A stretch of DNA of 64,000 nt from Cycas panzhihuaensis (GCA_023213395.1 CM041465.1:123449741-123513740), one strand, 5' to 3'; positions 47,381 through 62,856 are shown, counted from the stretch's first letter. Notes: generated by a model not told the origin, from the sequence alone. Numbers and translations are program-made.

Positions 47381-50300
47381 ATGTATCTGCTGAAGTTATA
47401 TTTGTTTCTTCTCTTATCCTCTGCAACTCGCTGCTCATCCTCATCGCCTCATCTCCATCCCCACCTCAACAACGCTTCCGATCAACACTCTCTTTTGCAA
47501 TTCAAGGCATCCATCGCATACGACCCTCTAAACGTACTCCTCAATTGGAATCCCAATCGCACTTCATTTTGTAATTGGAGTGGAGTTGCTTGCAGCCCCA
47601 CCAGGGACAGAGTGGTGGTTCTCGACCTCAGAAATCTGGGTTTACAAGGTACTCTCTCTCCTTTCCTTGGCAATTTGTCATTTCTGAGGAGGCTTGAACT
47701 TTTCAATAATAGCTTTTATGGAGGCATTCCAAAAGAGCTTGGATACCTTCGCCGCTTAAGAGAGCTCTCTCTTTCGCTTAATCCTTTGAGCGGAAGCATT
47801 CCCTCCCAACTCGGCCTCCTCACAAATTTAGAGCATCTTTACTTGGGAGAAAATAGCCTGACAGGCGCCATTCCGTCTTCCTTAGCCAACATCTCCTCCT
47901 TGACCGAATTGGAATTGGGGGGAAACAATTTGTCGGGCATCATTCCCCCTGAATTGGGAACACTCGCCCACTTGCAAGAGCTGGTCATACGTGAATGCAA
48001 AGTATCAGGTAGCATTCCCACTTCACTGGCAAATATCTCCACCTTGAATTTCTTGGCTCTTCGATCAAATCACATCAGCGGTATCATTACGCCTGAATTC
48101 GGTCGTCTTACAGGTCTCAACTTCCTTTCCTTTGGGGATAACCGCCTGGAAGGACCAATTCCTGCTTCCCTTTCCAACTGCACCTCTCTAACAACTCTGG
48201 AATTAGCCCTCAACCGCTTAATTGGACGCATTCCATGGGAGTTGGGCCACAAACTCACCAACTTAGCAACATTATTTCTTTGGGGAAATCAGCTGAGTGG
48301 CCCCATTCCAAACTCTCTTGCCAATTGTTCCCAACTCACGTTACTTGATCTCTCTTCAAATCACCTGAGCGGCGTGGTGCCAAGAGAGCTCGGTAAATTG
48401 CCTCTCCTTAAAGGCCTTTACTTAGAGGCTAATCAACTAAACAGTACTACATTGCCCATTCTTACATATCTCACCAATTGCTCCCTCTTAAAAGAGATAC
48501 AATTGAGCGGTAATCGGCTGAGTGGTGTTTTGCCTTCTGCTGTAGGCCAACTTTCTACCAAACTCTCTCTTCTAGCATTATCACTCAACACTATAGGAGG
48601 AAAAATACCTGAGCAGATTGGCAATCTAACTAACTTGACATATCTGGATTTGGGTGACAATCTCTTCAGCGGCGGCATCCCATCCGAATTTAAAAGACTC
48701 CAAAAGCTGGAAAGATTGTTTTTGACCAACAACGAATTAGAAGGGAGCATCCCAAGCGAGATCGGTGAACTACAAAGCTTGGGACAGTTATCACTCGACG
48801 GAAACATGCTTTCTGGACCAATTCCTCATTCTCTTGGCAATCTCCAGAAGCTCAGAAGGCTGGATCTTTCGGAAAACCAAATATCAGGAAACATACCTGC
48901 AACTCTGAGCAACTGTTGGCTTTTGGAATTGCTTGACCTGTCCTACAATAGACTCGATGGAGGGATACCGCCAGAGGTCGCCGGTCTACAAAATCTGCAA
49001 TTCTATTTCAACCTTTCAGGAAATTCTCTCCAAGGCTCCCTGCCTTTCGAGATTGGTAAAATGGTAATGGTCCAAGCTATAGACATCTCTGCCAATCAAT
49101 TGTCCGGCATAATTCCAACGACAATTGGAAGCTGTGCAGGGTTACAATATCTGAATCTGTCTAATAATGCCTTAGAAGGTCCAACTCCACTATCATTTGG
49201 AAATTTAAAAAGCCTCCAAGACTTGGACCTTTCTTCCAATAAATTGTCAGGTACAATACCGAAGTCTCTGCAGCAACTTCATATGCTTGCTCGCTTGAAT
49301 TTCTCATACAACAACCTAACTGGAGAAATTCCGAAAGGAGGGAATTTTGCAAAATTGACTAATGCATCATTTATGGGAAATTCTGGACTCTGCGGTTCAT
49401 GGATACACTTGCCTCCCTGTCCCAATTTCACTCTTTTGAAACAAACAGGGCATTCGCCTCTCAAAAGAGTGATAGTACCAATTGCAAGTGTTAGTGTCCT
49501 TATAATCTGCTGTTTACTCATAGGATTCTTTTGGAGATGCAAGAGTTTACATTTCTCAAAAACTCTCGCACTAAAACGGGAACTCCCTGTTATTTCATAT
49601 CAACAACTTATCCATGCAACAGATGGATTTAGTGAGGCCAACTTGCTTGGAGTTGGTAGCTTTGGTTCAGTCTATAAAGGAATTTTAGGGAATGGCACCA
49701 TGATTGCTATCAAGGTTTTTAATCTGCAGAATGAAGAGCACAATCAAAGTTTTGAAAAGGAACGCAAGGTATTAAAGAAAATTCGGCACCGGAATCTTGT
49801 TAGAATCATAACCTCGTGTTCAAGCCTTCATTTTAGAGCTTTGGTCCTCCAATTCATGCCAAAGGGAAGCTTGGAGAAGAATTTGTATCCCGATGACACC
49901 AGTGAGAACGAAGATGGTAATGCTTGTTCATTGAGCTTCCTCAACCGATTAAACGTAGCCATAGACATAGCCCATGGCATGCAATACCTTCATCATGACT
50001 GCTATGTGCAAGTTCTGCATTGTGATCTAAAGCCAAGCAACGTGCTTTTAGATGACAACATGACGGCGCATATTACTGATTTTGGCCTGGCCCGAGTAAT
50101 TTGTCCCACCTCTGAGGATTCCTTCACTTCAGCACATGCACTCAGAGGGTCCATTGGCTACATCGCGCCAGGTTTGCTTTTATGCTTCAAATGATCGAAA
50201 TATTGTTTGTCGCTTTTCTTGCATATCTTGTGTGTATGAGTTTTAGTAGAATAAAATTTGAAGATGATGGCTTGAATACAGAGTATGGATTAGGAGGGAG

Positions 50301-50745
50301 GGCTTCAACAAAGGGGGATGTTTACAGTTATGGCATTCTGTTAATGGAGATGCTGACTACAAGGAGGCCCAGCAGTGACATGTTCGTAGGAGGACTGGAC
50401 CTGCAGAAGTAGGTGAGCATGGCATTTCCTGATAGATTGCTGGATGTTGTTGACGGTACCCTACTAAGTAATGTGGGCGCTGAAGCAATAGACGGGCATA
50501 AGGTGTACAAATGTCTTACGGACCTCATACTTGTGGGTTTGTTGTGCACAAAACAATCCCCTGAAGAAAGACCAAGTATGAGAGATGTGGTGGGAGTGGT
50601 GGAGAGTATCAGAGCAACATTTCTTGGAACAACAACCATTGGAACTACCAAATTCGCAGCAGATATATCATCTTTGTTAGAAAGCAGGACTACAAGAGGC
50701 AACAACTTGGGAGCATTGGATAGCCGGAGTTGCTCTACATCGTAG
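47381..50745 (+). CDS. LRR receptor-like kinase, subfamily XII, copy B: nearly intact, one nonsense codon
   Basis: Exon 1 (47381-50171) is one open frame. It encodes a signal peptide (MYLLKLYLFLLLSSATRC), an LRR N-terminal cap with FCNWSGVAC (about residues 32-75), about 24 plant-type LRRs (LxxLxLxxNxLSGxIPxxLG) to about residue 665, a CPN-containing C-cap, a transmembrane helix (about 696-719) and the kinase. Kinase landmarks are G757-V-G-S-F-G762, K778, HCD 880-882 and DFG 900-902. Cys before the catalytic Asp makes it a non-RD kinase, as in FLS2, EFR and Xa21, immune receptors of the plasma membrane; the ligand is unknown. Intron 50172-50281; exon 2 begins 50282. TAG at 50410-50412 replaces the Trp codon seen in copies A and C, with 111 codons (stop included) still in frame after it. 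The start is supported by the signal peptide and by the other copies. Confidence 0.92.
50172..50281 (+). other. Intron of RLK copy B
   Basis: GT...AG, 110 bp, phase 1, joining CCA-G to AG-TAT to restore APEYGLGGRASTKGD. If unspliced, the protein ends after GLLLCFK. The donor GTTTGC is weaker than the plant consensus GTAAGT. Confidence 0.9.
50410..50412 (+). other. Premature stop in exon 2 of RLK B
   Basis: TAG follows LDLQK, where A (near 35882) and C (near 62985) have TGG and continue VSMAF. The frame downstream stays open to 50745. Confidence 0.92.
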
Positions 50746-52400
50746 TTAATGCGTAGCAAACATCAAGTTCATTTTCCAGTTCCGTCGTTGCATGAATGAA
50801 TACAATTATCAGGTGCATGCAGGCAACATCTGCTGGGACGTAACGTGTAGCACTGTTTTAATGTCATTTCAGTTGGCCGGCCATAAGAAAGTTGTTATCA
50901 TTGACTGTTTGATGTATTTCGTTGATATATTCGGGTTTGTATTTCCTATATCAAGATGTATTAATTGTTTTGTAAGGGGAGGGTATCGTTGAATTATAAC
51001 ATAAAGAGTTGGTGATCAATCGACTGCAGGGGGCAGGGAAGATCGGTAAACCGCAACGGACAGTGGGACCTACACAGACTGCAGAAGTTCATAACCCATA
51101 GATTTGGTTTGAAATGTGTTTGTTTGAAAGCTTGTGTTGTAACGCAAAACACGCCAAACGTCACCGCGTGAACTCTTCCAAGCGGAGTACACTTTTAAAT
51201 TTTAAATTGTAAGTTCGCTTTCAATATTTTGGATTTAAATTTAGTCATAACTCTTGCATTGGTACGTTTCATTTTGTTTGGACTTTGTGGCTATTTACTA
51301 TTTTAACACATTAAGTAGGGCAAATGTACGCACCCTTGAAGTTTTCATTTGAAAAGTTTTAAATAAAGGCAACTTACAAAAATAAAATATATTTAATTTA
51401 CAAATAATTCATGATAAATGTATGAAATAAAATTATAGACACCAAGTTGAGCAAGTTGCCAAGGGACTTTAACATGGTGAACGAGTGTTGTATACAATAA
51501 CAATGTGTGATTGTCTTGCAAATTGTAGTCTTTCTAATGATAAGTTTAATGCTTTGTCCTCTAGAAATTACCTTAAATATTACCCTAGATAAACTATGAT
51601 GGAAACTTTATACTTTAATCGTACTTCAAAATATGGACGTTGTAAACATTTGTTGATGTTTAATTTGGAAAACTATACTCATGAGAAATTTATTATATGT
51701 TTGCTAAGAGTGAACCCCTAATTCCCCAATATAAAATTGCATGAGTTGGAATTTATTTAAAGGGACTTCTATTTTCTACAATAATCACCCAAATTATAAG
51801 CCCTTGGCAAACAACACGAAAGCGTTTTCTCCCTAAAACTTATGATCACACATTATTGTCTCCTTGTTATCAACTAGAGATGTTGAATGACACCCTTTCA
51901 TAGTGAGGGATGTGGAGAGTGAAAGTCGACATGATATGACATGCTAGTCCCTTACTCTAGAGAGTTTTGGCACTAAGAAAACGAAAAAGACGAGAACTTC
52001 TAAATGATAACAAATCATGGTTCATTATTCTCTTTTATTGTATACCTTTATTTGAATATTTTGTTTAAATTAAGAAATAAAAAAAGAAATAGAATTAAAC
52101 TTGAAATTAGAGCCCTTTTTCTTTCCTTTGGCAAGGTGTTCATAGGCTTGACCTAAAATCCATACCACCTTATGTTGCTATACACATCTTTGTAGAATGT
52201 TATTCAATTATATTTTAAATAATGTTTTGTAAACAAGCTAGAATAAGTTGCTTTTCTTAACACAATTTTATCATTCTAAATGATATAATTCTAACGTATC
52301 TGCATTAAATAGTTTAGCATACAAAAAATCATTATTTATACTAGTCAGTTTCTTATCTTTCATGATATGTGAAATCTAATAAGGAATGATATGATCTTCT
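50746..52400. other. 3' flank and tail of unit B
   Basis: Collinear with 36217-37890. No gene recognised. Confidence 0.7.
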
Positions 52401-53287
52401 CTTCATTTAACTATGACCTTAAGTAAGAACTCTTAAAATAACAATAGCCATTTATTTGTCCATGGTTTTGCTTAGGAGATGCATCAATCTTTGATGGCCA
52501 ACAAAATAATTTAAAAGGGTTGGTTAGCAAGTAATGCCTAAAATTTTAGAGAGCATAGACCATAGCCAACGCCTCTTTCTTTGTGATTATATAATTATGC
52601 TCAACTATAGTTAACTTCTCACCAATAAAGAATTTTGGATAGTTAATCCTTTTATTTATAGATTAAGTTGCATCCAATATTGTACTAGGATACATTAGCA
52701 TAAACACAATTTTTTTTTAATCAATTCAATATTTTCAAAATTGTCATTTGAGCAATTATAAGTTTTAATATATTGAATGGGATTTGTTAACTTTTCCTCA
52801 TGTTTAAGGCATATACTAAATTAAAAGTTTAATGGTAGAGAAATTCAAGCCTTCTCTTTAACGAGTTTTCTATAATAACTAATCATATTTAACAATTCTT
52901 AACTTGATTTAGAGTAGTCAAATTTGTGAATATCATTATCACTTCCACTTTTGTAGAGTTTGTCAATGACCTTTTTTTTTTCTAGAAATTTGACCTAATA
53001 ACCTTCTAAATGGTACCTTAAAATTATATATTTTAAGGGTTTAAATGTAATTTACTTTTTTTACAATCTTCTAGCATGTCATTTTGGTTTCCGAAATGGT
53101 TCTCTACTAAATTATACGACATGCAACCATCAAGAAAAAAATTTTGCCTTTATATTAATCACCTCTTTAAATATGTTCAGCATGACTCCATGGAATGTTG
53201 TTGAGGCATTACTCAAGCCAAAGGGTATTTCACAATAAGCATTGATTTCTCATGTTATTAAAGGTATATATTTTTATTGATCTTTTG
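52400..53287 (-). pseudogene. Ty3/gypsy pol relic, unit B tail
   Basis: Minus-strand RNase H block near 52500-52640 (LAMVY and KFRHYLL type) and the RT FGLSNASTTFHGVM-like block near 53170-53230, both parallel to 37900-38772. The relic is cut at 53287, where the microsatellite begins; in unit A the RT continues for another 0.3 kb. Confidence 0.85.
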
Positions 53288-53289
53288 GG

Positions 53290-54735
<1,446 letters not shown>

Positions 54736-56570
54736 GCAAAATAACACCCATAAGCACACAGTTTGCCTCTGATGTTTAGCGATTCATTTCCTTGAAATAA
54801 ATTCATAGAAACATAAACCATAACTATCTATAGTTTCATAAATAAGTATGCATAAACTCTAAGAGAGAAAAAGAACCATATAGTTTAATCCATCCATTTC
54901 AATATCTTATAAATAATATGGTTAGGCATAAATCTATGCATTAATAGATGTCCATATATGCAAAAACGTTTAAATATTTTTTTAAATATTTTTTATTAGA
55001 GGTTGGCCATAGACATGTAGTTTTAGTCCTTAAAATTTCATTATTTTCTATTCCTAGTAACTAGTGTTTATAAATTCTAAATTTTAACCGCATAATTAAG
55101 ATTTTAGAATAATTCACCTAATATAAACTCCAACTTTCTTCATTTTTTCCTACCCTTCTTCTTTCTAAATTTATCCTCCATAAAATAGGATTTGTAAAAA
55201 CATCATTCAATGAATCTCAAATTCAATTTCTTAGGATTGTTTTAGTTCTAAAATCTTGTCATAACAATGAGTGGGTTGGTTTCTAATATTTTGGCCAATG
55301 AGGTTCTTTATGAGCCCCATAGAGTATACACTCTATATACACAAGCATACAACCTTGGGGGCTTGCATTGATTATAATGGGTCTCTACGAAATGCTTATA
55401 GTCCATACACACCTATATCAAGGTCAAATTTAGACACAAGAACTACTTAAGTGTATACATAATAAGTAGTCCTTAAGGGATAGAATTTCCATCAAAATTT
55501 TAGAATTTAATCACTATTTCCTCATTTGATTTTTAGTTTGTAAGAATTTATTCTATATATTTAAAAGAGATTGCCCACAAAAGATATTTAATAATTTGCA
55601 TAATATACAAATCCTAGTAGTCTTAAGGCACTTAGGTCTATTACGTACATAGTTTATCAATCATAATCCTTATCTCTAATTGAGGTCCAACTCTTGGGAA
55701 GTCCTTCTTTTAAGTATCACCTAATGGCAACTCACTCTATGTTAGGAACTAACTTTGCATGTACTTGATTGTGGTAATTTTTTCACCCTTCTTAAGGAGA
55801 GAATGATGTTGCAATATTTGTAGTTGTGGGAATTATCCTTATCCCCTGAATTATTACCTATATCAAATATCATTGATCTTATTTAAGATACACTTACATT
55901 TGAACTCTCTTTAATCTATCTCAAACTATGAACAAAGCTTCAATGAGTCTTAGATATTAAAGGACTTTGGTTTAGTGAAGAATCCCACTTTTACAACACT
56001 CATGTGAATCTTATATCTTGCAATTCCTTTATGGGTCTTACATAATCTTGTGTCTATTAGTCTATCCCTTTTGCTTTATCATCCTAGTGATAAGAACACA
56101 ATATAATAGTATCCAATTAAGTTTCCCTTTCTCTTATTTAACACCACATTGCTAATCTTCTTGTGTCTAATCCTCACTATGTATGGTAATAATTATTTGT
56201 TTGGCATAATAATATAATATAAATATTCATTAAATTTAGAAAGTTTGGTGCTCCATTTTAAAGTAAAATTTCACTTATGAATTATTTAACCTGAATCACT
56301 TTAGCTTATAAAAAGGGACAATTTTAGAAAGTGTGTCTATTAAAGTTTCTCACCTTATTACTTAAATGTTATTATCATGATATATGAGTTCATATATGTG
56401 CTTTAAGTGTATTAGATTGGTTAGAATGAAAGGGAAACTATAGAGTTAAATGAGTTTGAGAGAGGATGGAATTACTTCAATTATAGATTTTAATTTATAT
56501 TAAAGCTAATGTTGGGCTTATGAACATTAATATAAGTATTAATATCTAGTAAGAAAGAAAGTATAATGCC
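54736..56570. other. Head of unit C, non-coding
   Basis: Parallel to 28430-30290. No gene recognised. Confidence 0.7.
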
Positions 56571-59560
56571 AATTAGTATTTAACTTGATGATTGCAATTC
56601 ATGATATCCAAAAGGATTTTGAAGAAGGTAAAGTCTCGCCTAATCTCCATTCAAGACTTATTGACTTAAATGACCATTTTTTTGTAATACAACAACAAGA
56701 AGTAGATAAATGGAGAGCTTGGTCTAATATTCAATGGAAGTTGCACATTGATCAAAATTTTAAAATTTTCAATCACTATGCAAAAATTTGGCAATATCAA
56801 TGGTCTCTTAAGTGTCTGCAGGTTTCTCCCATGAAGGCCACGTATTTGCATTACAAAATCTAAGGGGAGATTTACTGTTATTTCGATAGATTGTGGTCCA
56901 CTCAAGGTTTTTTTATTGTAAGGGCCAAAGCCACTCAAATCATTCTCTCCAAGGTGAACCCTATCCCTAAGGAGTGTAGTAGAAATTTAAATGACTCTCT
57001 CAGGAGACTGATTATCAAGGAGGAAATATACAAAATCATGACAAATCTTCCCATAGGTAAATCTCAAAGCCTGGATGGAATACCTGTAGAGCTCCTTTTG
57101 GCTATAGACTTTGACGAGGTGCCTCAACTGCTAGTAGAAGTAGCAGAAGAGGTTCGTCATATAGGTAAAATGCATCTAGCTATCAATGCAACTATGGTAT
57201 CTTTAATCCCTAAAATTGGAACCATGTCCACCATTCACCAGTGGAGACTTATAAGCCTCTGCAACACTGCGTACAAGGTTATAGCTAAAGTCTTAGCTAA
57301 CCAACTTAAAGAGTTTCTTTCTTAGATTGTGAATGTAAATCAAACAACCTTGATCAAAAGTCGTTGTATAACAGATAGTATAATTGTGATTGTTGAGGCT
57401 CTTCATACTATATGAACAAAAGGGCAATAAGCAACTCTTCTCAAATTGGACATTGATAAGGCTTATGACACAGTGGAATGGGACTTTCTTTTAGCCATCC
57501 TTTCTTGAAAGGATTACAAAAAGACCATATTAGCTAGATCAAAGCTATGATTTCTTCAGTTTTAATAGCCATAAAAATCAATAGCTCAACCAAGGGCCTT
57601 ATTTATACTAGTAGAGGAATTTGTCAAGGTTGCTCCCTATCTCCTTATCTCTTCGTGATCACCATGGACGACCTCTCTTCTCCATTAATTTGGCTCCAGT
57701 CTATGGGTCTTCTTCAAGGGGTTTCTATTGATGGAATATAGGTCATTATGCACCAGATCTTTGTAGATGATACCATATTGCTAGGCTATCCTTCGCATAA
57801 AGAAACCAACGTCTGTTGTTAAGCACTTAGTATTTTTGGTCTTGCAACATGGATGAAGATCAATCATAGTAAATCCATTATTATCTTCAATGAAGTAGAT
57901 ATAGAGGACCAATTTAATTTGGTAATAGCCTTGGGAGTTACAATTACCCCTAGATTTATGATCTTTAAAAACCTAGGCATCTCTATGGGCCTCTAGACTA
58001 AAAATTATTGATTGGCGTCCTTATATTTTTAAAAACAAGAAGAAGTTGGATGCTTGGCCTACTAGATCTCTTAATTTAGCAAGTTATCAGAGTCTAATAG
58101 AATCAACCCTGTCCTAAATGCCTAATTATCTAATGTTCATCATTCAAGCTCCTAAAGTAGTGTTATTAGTTATTCAAAGTTTATTCATGAGATTTCTCTA
58201 GAAACCTTGGTCAACGGAAGCGAAGTCCTTTAGCCCAATGAAGTGGAGCACAATGTCTAATCACAAGGGTTGAGGTGGCCTTGGTCTCAAAGACTTTTTT
58301 ATCATGGTTAAGGTGAGAGGGGTAAAGCGATTGTGGGACCTATGAAATAGAGAAAATGATAAATAGACCTGTATAATTAGGAGGAAATATTGTTTAGCGC
58401 TTTCAGCTAAAGTGATGCTGGTAGGCCCCAACCATCTTAACAAAGGATCCATAATTTGGAACCATATGGTGGAAGCTTGGGACAATCTCCACTATAATAC
58501 TATTCTCTAGGATCAACTGGGCTTCAAGTCAAATTTTGGACTAACAAATAGATGCCTCTAGGGTTTTCTTTACTAGTCAATCAGGAGGATTTTGCTCTTT
58601 TAGCTCAGTTCTTTAGTTCACATAATTAGCTTACTGTGGTTTAGTTCCATGACTTTGATAAGCTTCGATGGAAGGATTTTGTTGAGCTCGTGATGGGGAT
58701 TAATCCCCAATCTGAACCTTTACTCTTGCAGACGGCTATTAGACTTAATTTTTTCATGCAACAAGTGGATTCTCTCTTTGCCTCAAAGGATCTTAAGAAG
58801 GAGGAAGGTCTTAAGTTCCTTTCCAGGGGCTGAGTGTTCGAGTCTTTAGAATTCTACTACTTGCTTTATAGTTAACATTATTGTCTTATCCAACTTCAAG
58901 CTGAATGGGATGGATTTAGTGGAAGAGAGGACAACCTAAACATAATGTGCTTCTTTGGAGAATTTTGCATAAGGCTTTCATTTTTCAAGACACGTAGGAT
59001 CAATGAAATTTAAATTAGTAATCCTTTTGTCTTGTGTGTGGTGCTCACAATGTTAACTTTGATCATATTTTGTGGCATTACCCTTCAATCCAGGAGATTT
59101 GACAAACTGCCTTTGAAATCTTTAATTTAGACCAAGGTTTCATTGAAATCTAAATTGGCCACCTATTTCTTCTTTTTTGGCTTATAAAAGGGAGTTAGAC
59201 TACAATTCATGGTTGATTTGCAACTTGTTGTCACTTGATAGACCTTTGGCTTCTTCTTCTCAAAACCATATTGCATGAAATCTAGAAAATCTATACCATG
59301 ACCTATTTTCAAAAAGTAGTTTCATTCTTTAATCAAACTTTTGGTCATATAAGGAAGGAATTGCGATTATGGATGTCCTACAATAGTTGCTTTACTTCCC
59401 TCTAAAAAAGTCCTAAAGAAAACCTCCATACTAATGTTGCAAATTCGTGTGCTTTGCATGTAAAAGATCAGGTTAGTAGATCTACTTAATATTTAGACTC
59501 TTGAACATTTTGTATTGTATTTGACTATATAATTTAATGACATATTTTTACCTAAAAAAA
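56570..59560 (+). pseudogene. L1-type LINE reverse transcriptase relic (unit C)
   Basis: This is a fuller copy than unit A's. 56891-57325 is open, with NLPIGKSQSLDGIPVELLL, INATMVSLIPKIG and WRLISLCNTAYKVIAKVLANQLK, the RT fingers and palm. 57547-57741 gives GLIYTSRGICQGCSLSPYLF, the QGxPLSP block. Near 57750-57780 there is QIFVDDTILLGY with the catalytic DD. The zf-RVT end lies near 59030-59100, followed by an A-rich tail near 59550. It has no endonuclease. Position relative to flanks is identical to 30300-32890, so one insertion was duplicated with the locus. Confidence 0.9.
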
Positions 59561-60156
59561 ATTAAGAAAAAATTTATTACTAAAGGGCAAAAGCATATAT
59601 AATTTTAACTTCTTATAAATCTATTAAAAATAATTGAAAAGTTAAAAATGATATGAACTTAGTAAAGAGTTATTGTTTTCCTTTGACCATGGTGACAAGT
59701 GATAATAAAAAATTATGTGATTTATTATATAGGGAATCATGAAAAGGAGTTTGAACTCCTATTTACAAACTACAATGATGCACTAAGCTATTATGTCTCA
59801 AAAACAAATAACTATTAGATATATACACTAAAGGATGCACACACACAATCGGTTTCGACTAATTAAGAAATGAACACGGAAAGGAAATTCACGTTGAAAG
59901 TTGATAGAAAAGTCATTTTCGATCAATTAAGAAAGTGTTAAAATTCAAGAAATGTGAGAGAAAGTGCGGGTTGAATTCGATCAACAAAGTGGAAAGGAAA
60001 TGTCAAGGAGAGTGCGTGTTGCATGTCCATAGAAAATTGGATTTAGATCGATTAAAATAAATACGAAATTCGAACGGAATTATAAAATTGCGGATGTCCG
60101 TATTCAAAGCGCAGGGAAAATTCGTTCGTGCTGACAATTAAGAACTACCGATGTCG
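59560..60156 (+). promoter_or_regulatory. Upstream region of RLK C
   Basis: The first part matches 32890-33215, then joins the repeat-bearing promoter near 59850. It has one clear TTCACGTTGAAAG module at 59887 and part of another near 59990. TATAAG lies at 60157-60162. Confidence 0.55.
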
Positions 60157-60162
60157 TATAAG
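60157..60162 (+). promoter_or_regulatory. TATA box of RLK C
   Basis: TATAAG, 77 bases before the ATG at 60234, in the same context as copies A and B. Confidence 0.55.
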
Positions 60163-61110
60163 AGGGATGCATCTGAGCTGACCTGTGTGCTGTTCTCAGG
60201 ATGGAGAGACGTTGAAGGAAATAAGGTTTGGAGATGCATCTGCTGAAGTTATATTTGTTTCTTCTATTCTCCTCATACTCATCGCCTCATCTCCATCCCC
60301 ACCTCAACAACGCTTCCGATCAACATTCTCTTTTGCAATTCAAGGCATCCATCGCATACGACCCTCTAAATGTGCTCCACAATTGGAATCCCAATCGCAC
60401 TTCATTTTTATAACTGGAGTGGTGTTGCTTGCAGCCCCACCAGGGACAGAGTGGTGGTTCTCCACCTCAGAAATCTGGGTTTACAAGGTACTCACAAATT
60501 TAGAGCATCTTTACTTGGGAGAAAATAGCCTGACAGGCGCCATTCCCTCTTCCTTAGCCAACATCTCCTCTTTGACCGAATTGGAATTGGGGGAAACAAG
60601 TTGTTGGGCATCATTCCCCCTGAATTGGGAACACTCGCCCACTTGCAAGAGCTGGTCATACGTGAATGCAAAGTATCAGGTAGCATTCCCACTTCACTGG
60701 CAAATATCTCCACCTTCAATTTCTTGGCTCTTCGCTCAAATCACATCAGCGGTATCATTCCTCCTGAATTCGGTCGTCTTACAGGTCTCAACTTCCTTTC
60801 CTTTGGGGATAACCGCCTGGAAGGACCAATTCCTGCTTCCCTTTCCAACTGCACCTCTCTAACAACTCTGGAATTAGCCCTCAACCGCTTCATTGGACGC
60901 ATTCCATGGGAGTTGGGCCACAAACTCACCAACTTAGCAACATTATTTCTCTGGGGAAATCAGTTGAGTGGCCCCATTCCAAACTCTCTTGCCAATTGTT
61001 CCCAACTCACGTTGCTTGATCTCTCTTCAAATCACCTGAGCGGCGTGGTGCCAAGAGAGCTGGGTAAATTGCCTCTCCTTAAAGGCCTTTACTTAGAGGG
61101 TAATCAACTT

Positions 61111-61220
61111 ATTAGCGGAAACAGTACGAAGCGATTAGTGTTAACTTGACAGTACTAATCGGCTGGAGAGTGTCAAGGATTAAACGATAATCGGCTAATT
61201 AAGCGATTAGTACTGTCACT
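61111..61220 (+). other. Filler replacement in RLK C
   Basis: About 110 bp with no collinear match in copy B replace roughly 48439-48648. It contains a 15-base perfect inverted repeat (TGACAGTACTAATCG at 61147-61161 and its complement at 61204-61218) and repeated AATCGGCT and CGATTAGT blocks. Confidence 0.85.
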
Positions 61221-62746
61221 GTTGGCTTTGGGTGACAATCTCTTTAGCGGCAGCATCCCATCCGAATTCAAAAGACTCCAAAAGCTGCAAAGATTGTATC
61301 TGAGCAACAATGAATTAGAAGGGAACATCCCGAGCGAGATGGGTCAACTACAAAGCTTAGGACTCTTTATCACTTGAGGAAAACATGCTTTCTGGACCAA
61401 TTCCTCATTCTCTTGGAGATCTCCAGCAGATCAGAAGGCTCGATCTTTCGAAAAACCAACTATCAGGAAGCATACCTACAGCTCTTGGCAACTGTCGGCG
61501 TCTGGAAATGCTCGACGTGCCCTACAATATACTCGATGGACAGATACTACAAGAGGTCGCCGGTCTACCAAATCTGCAATTCTATTTCAACGTTTCAGGA
61601 AATTCGCTCCAAGGCTCCCTGCCTTTCGAGATTGGTAAAATGGTAATGGTCCAAGCTATAGACATCTCTGCCAATCAATTGTCTGGCATCATTCCAACCA
61701 CAATTGGAAGCTGCGCAGAGTTACAATATTTGAATCTGTCTAATAATGCCTTAGAAGGTCCGATTCCACTATCGTTTGGAAATTTAAAAAGTCTCCAAGA
61801 CATGGATCTTTCTTCCAATAAGTTGTCAGGTACAATACCAAAGTCTCTCGAGAAACTTCATATGCTTGCTCGCTTGAATCTCTCATACAACAACCTCACT
61901 GGAGAAATTCCGAAAGGAGGAAATTTTGCAAATTTGGCTAATGTATCATTTATGGGAAATTTTGGACTCTGCGGATCATGGATACACCTGCCTCCCTATC
62001 CCAATTCCACTCTTTCGAAACAAACAGGCCATTCACCTCCCAAAAGAGTAATAATACCAATTGCAACTGTCAGTATTCTTATTATCTGCTGTTTACTCAT
62101 AGGAATCTATTGCAGAAGCAAGTGTTTACGTTCCTCAAAAACTGTTGCACTAAAACGGGAACTCCCTGTTATTTCATATCAACAACTTATCCATGCAACA
62201 CATGGATTTAGTGAGGCCAACTTGCTTGGAGTTGGTAGCTTTGGTTCAGTCTATAAAGGAATTCTAGGAAATGGCACCATGATTGCTATCAAGGTTTTTA
62301 ATTTGCAGAATGAAGAGCACATTCGAAGTTTTGAAAACGAATGCAAGGTATTAAAGAAAATTCGGCACCGGAATCTTGTTAGAATCATAACCTCGTGTTC
62401 AAGCCTTCATTTTAGAGCTTTGGTCCTCCAATTCATGCCAAAGGGAAGCTTGGAGAAGAATTTGTATCCTTATGACAGCAGCGAGAACGAAGATGGTAAT
62501 GCTTATTCATTGAGCTTCCTCAACCGATTAAACATAGCCATTGACATAGCCCATGGCATGCAATACCTTCATCATGACTGCTATGTTCAAGTTCTGCATT
62601 GTGATCTAAAGCCAAGCAACGTGCTTTTAGATGACAACATGGCAGCGCATATTACTGATTTTGGCTTGGTCCGAGTAATTTGTCCCAGCTCTGAGGATTC
62701 ACTTCAGCACATGCACTTAGAGGGTCCATTGGCTGCATCGCCCCAG

Positions 62747-62856
62747 GTTTGCTTTTATGCTTCAAATGATCGAAATACTGTTTGTCGCTTTTCTTGCATA
62801 TCTTGTGTGTATGAGTTAGTAGAATAAAAATTTGAAGATGATGGGCTTGAATACAG
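62747..62856 (+). other. Intron of RLK copy C
   Basis: GT...AG, 110 bp, at the same position as in A and B, before AGTATGGATTAGGAGG. Confidence 0.88.
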
